Assembly (NCBI GenBank): GCA_903960945.1
Contig: CAJCCR010000417.1
Coordinates: 1-35,177 of the forward strand
Source of the DNA: an uncultured Planctomycetaceae bacterium
Lineage (GTDB): Bacteria > Planctomycetota > Planctomycetia > Gemmatales > Gemmataceae
Length of the DNA: 35,177 bases
Reading direction: 5' to 3'
Under the pieces are notes generated by a model. The model searched no databases and was not told the origin of the DNA. It was given only the letters and a program-made list of their open reading frames with translations. Below are positions 31,526 through 35,177 of this stretch, one piece after another. The stretch's first letter is position 1, and each line of letters begins with the position of its first letter. The position numbers and the translations under genes are program-made.

Positions 31526-32506
31526 CTAAGAAATTGACATTTTTAGTGAGCTAGCTTTTGTAAAATCATCTTCAGATTCTTTGATTTTTCCCATTAATTT
31601 AAGTAGGCCACCTCGGTTACGGTAATATTCGGCTTCATTGGGGTTTAATTCGATCGCTAAATTATAATCTTTAATTGCTTCAGTATATTTTTGCTGTTTC
31701 TCAAAAAGGTTTCCACGCAAATTGTGGTCATCGGATTCTCTGTAGGGGGATAGTTCAATTACTTTATTGTAGTCAGCGATAGCTTCAGTATATTTTTGTT
31801 GGGATAGATATAGGTTTCCACGCAATTTGTAAGAATTTGAACTATCGGGGTCTAATTCGATTGCTTTGGTGTAGTTTAGGGCGGCTTCATGAAAATGATT
31901 TTGACTTTCTAATAATCTTCCCCTTTCTATGAATGAAATTTTATCCGTTGGGGGGCAGGGAGTATTAAGGAGATATTCGTTTATAAAGGTTCCTCTTTCC
32001 TTGGAGGATGATTTTTCTTTTGAGGGATCAGTTTGTTTTAAACCAGTACAAATAGTAATCGGTTTGTTCAAGCAGTTGCACATACCTTTTCGCAAAAAAT
32101 TTATAAAAAGTTCTTCTTTTGATGAGAGATTCATCGCTTTATTGTAGTCTGCCATTGATTCTGGAAATCGTTTTAAGTGTTCATTTGCTATCCCTCGATT
32201 TAAATACGAGACATGATTTTTTGGTTGGATTTCAATTGCTTTTGAGTATTCTTCTACGGCCTCAGCGTATTTTTCTTGTTCTGAAAATATACTTCCCCGA
32301 TGAAAAAATGCCTCTAAGCAGCATGCGTTCAACTCGATGGCTTTGTTGAAATTAATAATTGCTGTGTTATAGTCTTTTCTTTCTTTGGCTTTGATTCCAT
32401 TACGTAAAAAGGTTTTTAATTCCGTGGTTATGTGTCGTTTCCCTATTATTAATCCAATTATAAAAAAAATAACCCCTATACAAATGTTTGTTAAATATGG
32501 ATTCAT
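31526..32506 (-). CDS. Membrane-anchored TPR-repeat protein
   Basis: This 326-residue protein starts with a single membrane helix (NICIGVIFFIIGLIIG) followed by TPR units. Units are visible at about 42-75 (DYNTAIINFNKAIELN), 76-110 (YAEAVEEYSKAIEIQP), 112-132 (FPESMADYNKAM), and three later ones near 205-310. The last two, YTEAIADYNKVIELSP and YTEAIKDYNLAIELNP, are nearly the same at the DNA level, offset by 105 bp. Between the two blocks is a 50-residue linker (about 140-190) with four cysteines. It is probably a protein-interaction scaffold on the cytoplasmic or periplasmic face. It is convergent with the AlkB-like gene without a gap. Confidence 0.85.
   Translation of the reverse strand: MNPYLTNICIGVIFFIIGLIIGKRHITTELKTFLRNGIKAKERKDYNTAIINFNKAIELNACCLEAFFHRGSIFSEQEKYAEAVEEYSKAIEIQPKNHVSYLNRGIANEHLKRFPESMADYNKAMNLSSKEELFINFLRKGMCNCLNKPITICTGLKQTDPSKEKSSSKERGTFINEYLLNTPCPPTDKISFIERGRLLESQNHFHEAALNYTKAIELDPDSSNSYKLRGNLYLSQQKYTEAIADYNKVIELSPYRESDDHNLRGNLFEKQQKYTEAIKDYNLAIELNPNEAEYYRNRGGLLKLMGKIKESEDDFTKASSLKMSIS
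31681..31830 (-). repeat. Tandem TPR-coding duplication (105-bp period)
   Basis: Within the TPR gene, GCTTCAGTATATTTTTG (ending near 31,693) recurs near 31,782-31,798, and GGTTTCCACGCAA follows each copy at a similar distance. The period is 105 bp, or 35 codons, one more than the standard 34-residue TPR. This suggests recent duplication of a single repeat unit. Confidence 0.6.
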
Positions 32507-32759
32507 GATTTGTTTGCCTTGATAGGGCTTTTAGAATCTGCATATTGTTTCCCTTTATTTAATTATACCCTCTGTAAAGTTTTAGAGGTAATTGTTTTAA
32601 ATTTAAATCTTTTTTGAGTTATTGGATTAAGTTGTTTTTTATAACAATCTTTGCTTTTACCTTGTTCTAAGTGTGTTAAAAATTAAAATCAGTAATTAGT
32701 TTCATTACATTTATTTCTTTATTTAAATCGGGTGTTTGATTAATTGTTGAAAGGTTTTT

Positions 32760-34013
32760 ATGTCAAATTTTATTCTAAATAGGCGTGACTTTTTTGTTGC
32801 CGTAAGTTTATTTGTTGGTGGTAATTTAAACGCCAATCAATTAAGCACGTTACCTAAAAAAAGGGTCATTACCAAGGGTCCCGGTTATCACTGGTTTGGT
32901 TACTATGATAAACTTCAGTTTGACCCCTCTGATAGGTTTGTTTTGGGAATGAAGGTTGATTTTGAACATCGGTCTCCCAAGCCGGACGATGCGATTCAAA
33001 TCGGAATGGTCGATCTGAAAAATAATGATCAATGGATTTCTCTTGGTGCTAGTAAAGCTTGGTGTTGGCAACAAGGTTGCATGCTGCAATGGTTGCCAGG
33101 TTCAAAATCTGAGATTATTTGGAATGATCGTGAAGATAGTCCTATGCCACATTATGTCGCTTGTATTATGGATGTGAATACAAAAAAAATCCGAACCATA
33201 CCTGCACCGATTTATGCCGTTTCTCCTGATGGTAAAAGTGCAATTGCTGCAGATTTTCGACGCCTTCATGATACTAGGCCAGGTTATGGGTACAGTGGCG
33301 TTCCAGATCCTTCTATTGAACTTGCTCCTAAAGATTCTGGTTTGTTTCGTATTGATCTTCTAACTGGAAAACAAAAGCTTTTATTTTCGATGGCGCAAAT
33401 TGCAGCTTTTGGATCACAGACTGATGATATGATCGGGGCCAAGCATTGGTTTAATCATTTGCTGTTTAATACTGATGGGACCCGTTTTGTTTTTCTCCAT
33501 CGTTGGAAACCGCAATCCGGTAAATTTAGTTTTAAAACCAGAATGATCACCGCTTCAGTTGATGGGTCTGATCTTTATATTCTGGATCCATCGGGAGCAA
33601 CTTCGCATTTTATTTGGCGTGACCCACAGCATATTCTGGCGTGGACCCAACCCAAGGACAAACCCCCTGGTTTCTTCTTGTTTAAGGATAAAACTTCTGA
33701 AATTGAGCAAATTGGTGTCGGCGTTATGACTGAAAATGGCCATTGCACCTACCTTCCAGGAAACGAATGGATTCTTAATGATACTTATCCTGACAAGCAG
33801 AGATTCCAGCATCCTTATCTGTTTCATGTTAAATCGGGCAAGAAGGTTCCGCTTGGGGGTTTTCTATCCCCTGCCCAGTATGCCGGAGAATGGCGTTGCG
33901 ATACTCATCCAAGGTTTAGTAACGATGGTTCCATGGTGGTTGTAGATTCGCCTTACGAAGATAAAGGAAGGCAACTTCATCTGATTGATATTTCAAGTTG
34001 TAAGAAAATATAA
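32760..34013 (+). CDS. Tat-exported protein, probable beta-propeller
   Basis: This 417-residue protein has a twin-arginine signal (NRRDFFVAVSLFVGG), so it is likely exported folded. The mature part has repeated segments typical of propeller blades: FDPSDRFVLGMKV, WLPGSKSEIIWNDRE, AVSPDGKSAIAADF, NTDGTRFVFLHRW, WRDPQHILAWTQ and FSNDGSMVVVDSP. No family name can be given with confidence; the layout recalls TolB-like or oligogalacturonate-lyase-like propellers. Early conserved-looking motifs are GPGYHWFGYYDK and RRLHDTRPGYGYSG. The gene stands alone; AAAGG lies five bases before the ATG. A carbohydrate-related enzyme or binding protein is one possibility, but nothing in the sequence settles it. 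Confidence 0.75.
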   Translation: MSNFILNRRDFFVAVSLFVGGNLNANQLSTLPKKRVITKGPGYHWFGYYDKLQFDPSDRFVLGMKVDFEHRSPKPDDAIQIGMVDLKNNDQWISLGASKAWCWQQGCMLQWLPGSKSEIIWNDREDSPMPHYVACIMDVNTKKIRTIPAPIYAVSPDGKSAIAADFRRLHDTRPGYGYSGVPDPSIELAPKDSGLFRIDLLTGKQKLLFSMAQIAAFGSQTDDMIGAKHWFNHLLFNTDGTRFVFLHRWKPQSGKFSFKTRMITASVDGSDLYILDPSGATSHFIWRDPQHILAWTQPKDKPPGFFLFKDKTSEIEQIGVGVMTENGHCTYLPGNEWILNDTYPDKQRFQHPYLFHVKSGKKVPLGGFLSPAQYAGEWRCDTHPRFSNDGSMVVVDSPYEDKGRQLHLIDISSCKKI

Positions 34014-34072
34014 TTTATTAAATATTGCCCTAGTCTTGCCCATTGGCTCCATTCGCCGTCTGGTGCTAAGGG

Positions 34073-34543
34073 CTACAGTAATAGCCAAATTATTCCGCCA
34101 ACAATTGCAAATATTAAAACCAAAAATAAGGGCATTAAGCGTGGATCGTCTTCCCAGTGTCCGCTACGCGATTGCTGCGAGCAAATCTGGCGTAATTCCG
34201 AGCGTAGTTCTGGAAACCCATTCCACTTCGCAAAAATTCGAGAGCGACCGAAATCTGTGCTTATGAATACGGATGCTAGGTCGCCTGAGTTTACGTGACT
34301 GAAAGTAAAGATTAGTTTGTAAAAAAGACCGCGGTGATCGCCAGTCAAAAAATCATTTGCAGCAAAAATTTCAGTGAAATTGCATTCGCGAATGGGTTCA
34401 AAACCGAATCCCCCAATTCCAGATCTTGGCGAATGGCAGTTTTCAAATATAGCTATTCGCTGTGTCAAATTCAAAACCACACGCTGATCACTTGAATCAG
34501 GATTTTCACATACTATTAATTCGTCATTAAATTTGTTTTCCAT
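34073..34543 (-). CDS. Tail-anchored hypothetical protein
   Basis: This 156-residue protein of unknown family has one membrane helix at the very C-terminus (LMPLFLVLIFAIVGGIIWLLL), so it is probably tail-anchored with the bulk in the cytoplasm. The soluble part contains GIGGFGFEP and LIFTFSHVNSGDLASVFISTDFG; no catalytic motif was found. The start is supported by GGGAGA about six bases before the ATG. A 16-base perfect palindrome lies about 90 bp upstream and could be a control site. It converges on the Tat-exported protein gene with a 59-bp gap. Confidence 0.65.
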   Translation of the reverse strand: MENKFNDELIVCENPDSSDQRVVLNLTQRIAIFENCHSPRSGIGGFGFEPIRECNFTEIFAANDFLTGDHRGLFYKLIFTFSHVNSGDLASVFISTDFGRSRIFAKWNGFPELRSELRQICSQQSRSGHWEDDPRLMPLFLVLIFAIVGGIIWLLL

Positions 34544-34889
34544 TCTTTCTCCCTAGAGTGGAACTCTCCTGAATCCTCTTCGGAGCCTGTACCAGCAATT
34601 CTCTGTGATATTTTATCGGAACCTCAATGTCCTTCAATATTGAAGGGGTTCTGGTAGGTATTAGGTTGATTGATCTAATATAGGCTTTTGGGTGAAGCAA
34701 ACTGCAGCCTTGCCTGGTTGGGTTCCCAAGTACCAAATTCTTAATGTTTGTAAGTTATGCTTAAATTGTTCGCAGATTTTTATAATGATGTTTATGAAAC
34801 TGTAATTTGGGGTAAAAATTCTTAGAGTTCTTCCATAACTCATCGGTGGTAATTTGAATGTATGAGAGTTTGTAATAATTGAAATTTAA
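34544..34889. other. Intergenic region with a perfect 16-bp palindrome
   Basis: No supported gene is present; the two minus-strand frames lack ribosome sites and motifs. The stretch holds the perfect palindrome CCTTCAATATTGAAGG (34631-34646), flanked by GAACC and GGTTC, and the first copy of a 15-bp direct repeat (34807-34821). Confidence 0.6.
34631..34646. promoter_or_regulatory. Perfect 16-bp inverted repeat, possible operator
   Basis: CCTTCAATATTGAAGG is a perfect palindrome without a loop, so it looks like a protein-binding site rather than a terminator. It lies about 90 bp upstream of the tail-anchored protein gene. No bound regulator can be named. Confidence 0.35.
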
Positions 34890-34947
34890 GAGCCACCTGT
34901 GGAATTCGAATCCACGACCTACGCTTTACGAATTGGGGTAAAAATTC
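34807..34947. repeat. 15-bp direct repeat bracketing the tRNA-Thr fragment
   Basis: TTGGGGTAAAAATTC occurs identically at 34807-34821 and 34933-34947. The second copy starts at the very base after the tRNA-Thr fragment ends. The copies are 126 bp apart. Confidence 0.7.
34890..34932 (-). pseudogene. Isolated 3' half of tRNA-Thr(CGT), candidate attachment site
   Basis: The minus strand (34932 to 34891) reads exactly from the start of an anticodon loop to the discriminator base: loop TTCGTAA (anticodon CGT, threonine), 3' anticodon strand AGCGT, variable AGGTC, a perfect T arm (GTGGA, TTCGAAT, TCCAC), acceptor strand AGGTGGC and T. The 5' half (expected to begin GCCACCT) is absent; unrelated sequence starts immediately at 34933. 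A break in the anticodon loop with the 3' half kept is the usual mark of tyrosine-recombinase integration into a tRNA gene. In this orientation the element would lie to the right of 34933. Confidence 0.75.
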
Positions 34948-35177
34948 ATCTGAAGAGATGCATTTTGGATGCGATCCAGATGGGATTATTTGCTCCTTGT
35001 CTGCATTGTTTTGGCAATTGTTGGATTTAGAGAAACGAATTCTGATCTAGAAGAGCCAAAGTAGTGAATTGATCAAATCCAGATGTACTTTTCCATTGCC
35101 ATTAAATGCATTCTGAAGCCATTTTAATGGGGTTTAAAGGGCAAGACCTAACATTGCCTTCGAATCCCTTGTTAATG
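34933..35177. other. Right edge of window, no supported gene
   Basis: No gene with a motif or ribosome site is visible in these 245 bases. If the tRNA-Thr fragment is an attachment site, this is the first part of the integrated element or of its remnant. Confidence 0.45.

Noticed and set aside
34890-34932. Functional tRNA-Thr gene
   Set aside because: The acceptor 5' strand, D arm and 5' anticodon strand are absent, so it cannot fold as a tRNA.
1-35177. CRISPR array, transposase, toxin-antitoxin or restriction system
   Set aside because: No regularly spaced repeats and no matching protein motifs were seen on either strand.

Overview
The window is most likely chromosomal DNA of a planctomycete, probably Gemmata-like. 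The evidence is family content: a DUF1559 pseudopilin-like protein with the H-x9-DG tail, a TIGR03000-type secreted protein, a TIGR03790 protein, a DUF2293 protein, a formylglycine sulfatase and a TlpA-like lipoprotein. Base composition is unusually AT-rich for that group. Nearly every gene is intact, many starts have a recognisable Shine-Dalgarno sequence, and no transposase, CRISPR array or phage module was seen.

Layout. Positions 1-3515 (minus strand) hold an ISC iron-sulfur assembly operon, iscR-iscS-iscU-iscA-hscB, ending in a tRNA-Val(TAC) whose first base overlaps the hscB stop codon. The operon starts from a clear promoter with an IscR-type operator core in its spacer, and a strong intrinsic terminator sits between iscA and hscB. 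Divergent from it is a Bfd-type [2Fe-2S] ferredoxin facing bacterioferritin, so 0.3-4.4 kb is an iron and Fe-S module. Positions 4.5-6.6 kb carry a small secreted helical protein and gatB.

Positions 6.6-11.3 kb (minus strand) form a compact gene set: phytanoyl-CoA dioxygenase-like protein, TVP38/TMEM64 membrane protein, class I methyltransferase, FAD oxidoreductase and type III polyketide synthase. The last three are tightly coupled (an ATGA overlap, then a 9-bp gap). They resemble phenolic-lipid or alkylquinone pathways and are the best candidate for an uncharacterised system here.

Positions 11.5-17.5 kb hold a TIGR03000 protein, hemF, a very short Arg/Lys-rich gene (25 codons) with its own promoter, a CNNM/CBS membrane protein, an LptF/LptG-type permease, and a DUF1559 protein coupled to a small lipoprotein. 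Positions 17.5-25.1 kb hold a sulfatase, a LarA-like protein, a thioredoxin-fold lipoprotein and glmS. Positions 25.1-27.1 kb are a methionine-salvage operon, mtnB-mtnD-mtnC. Positions 27.2-34.5 kb are mostly poorly characterised genes: DUF2293, a secreted trypsin-like protease, DUF1648, TIGR03790, an AlkB-like dioxygenase, a TPR protein, a Tat-exported probable beta-propeller and a tail-anchored orphan.

The right end carries an isolated 3' half of a tRNA-Thr(CGT), running exactly from the anticodon loop to the discriminator base. That is the usual scar of site-specific integration into a tRNA gene, so an integrated element (or its remnant) may begin at about 34,933 and extend beyond the window.

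Convergent neighbours are packed very tightly: three pairs have interlocking stop codons and two more are 0-2 bp apart. All functional calls rest on reading motifs by eye; no database search was run.
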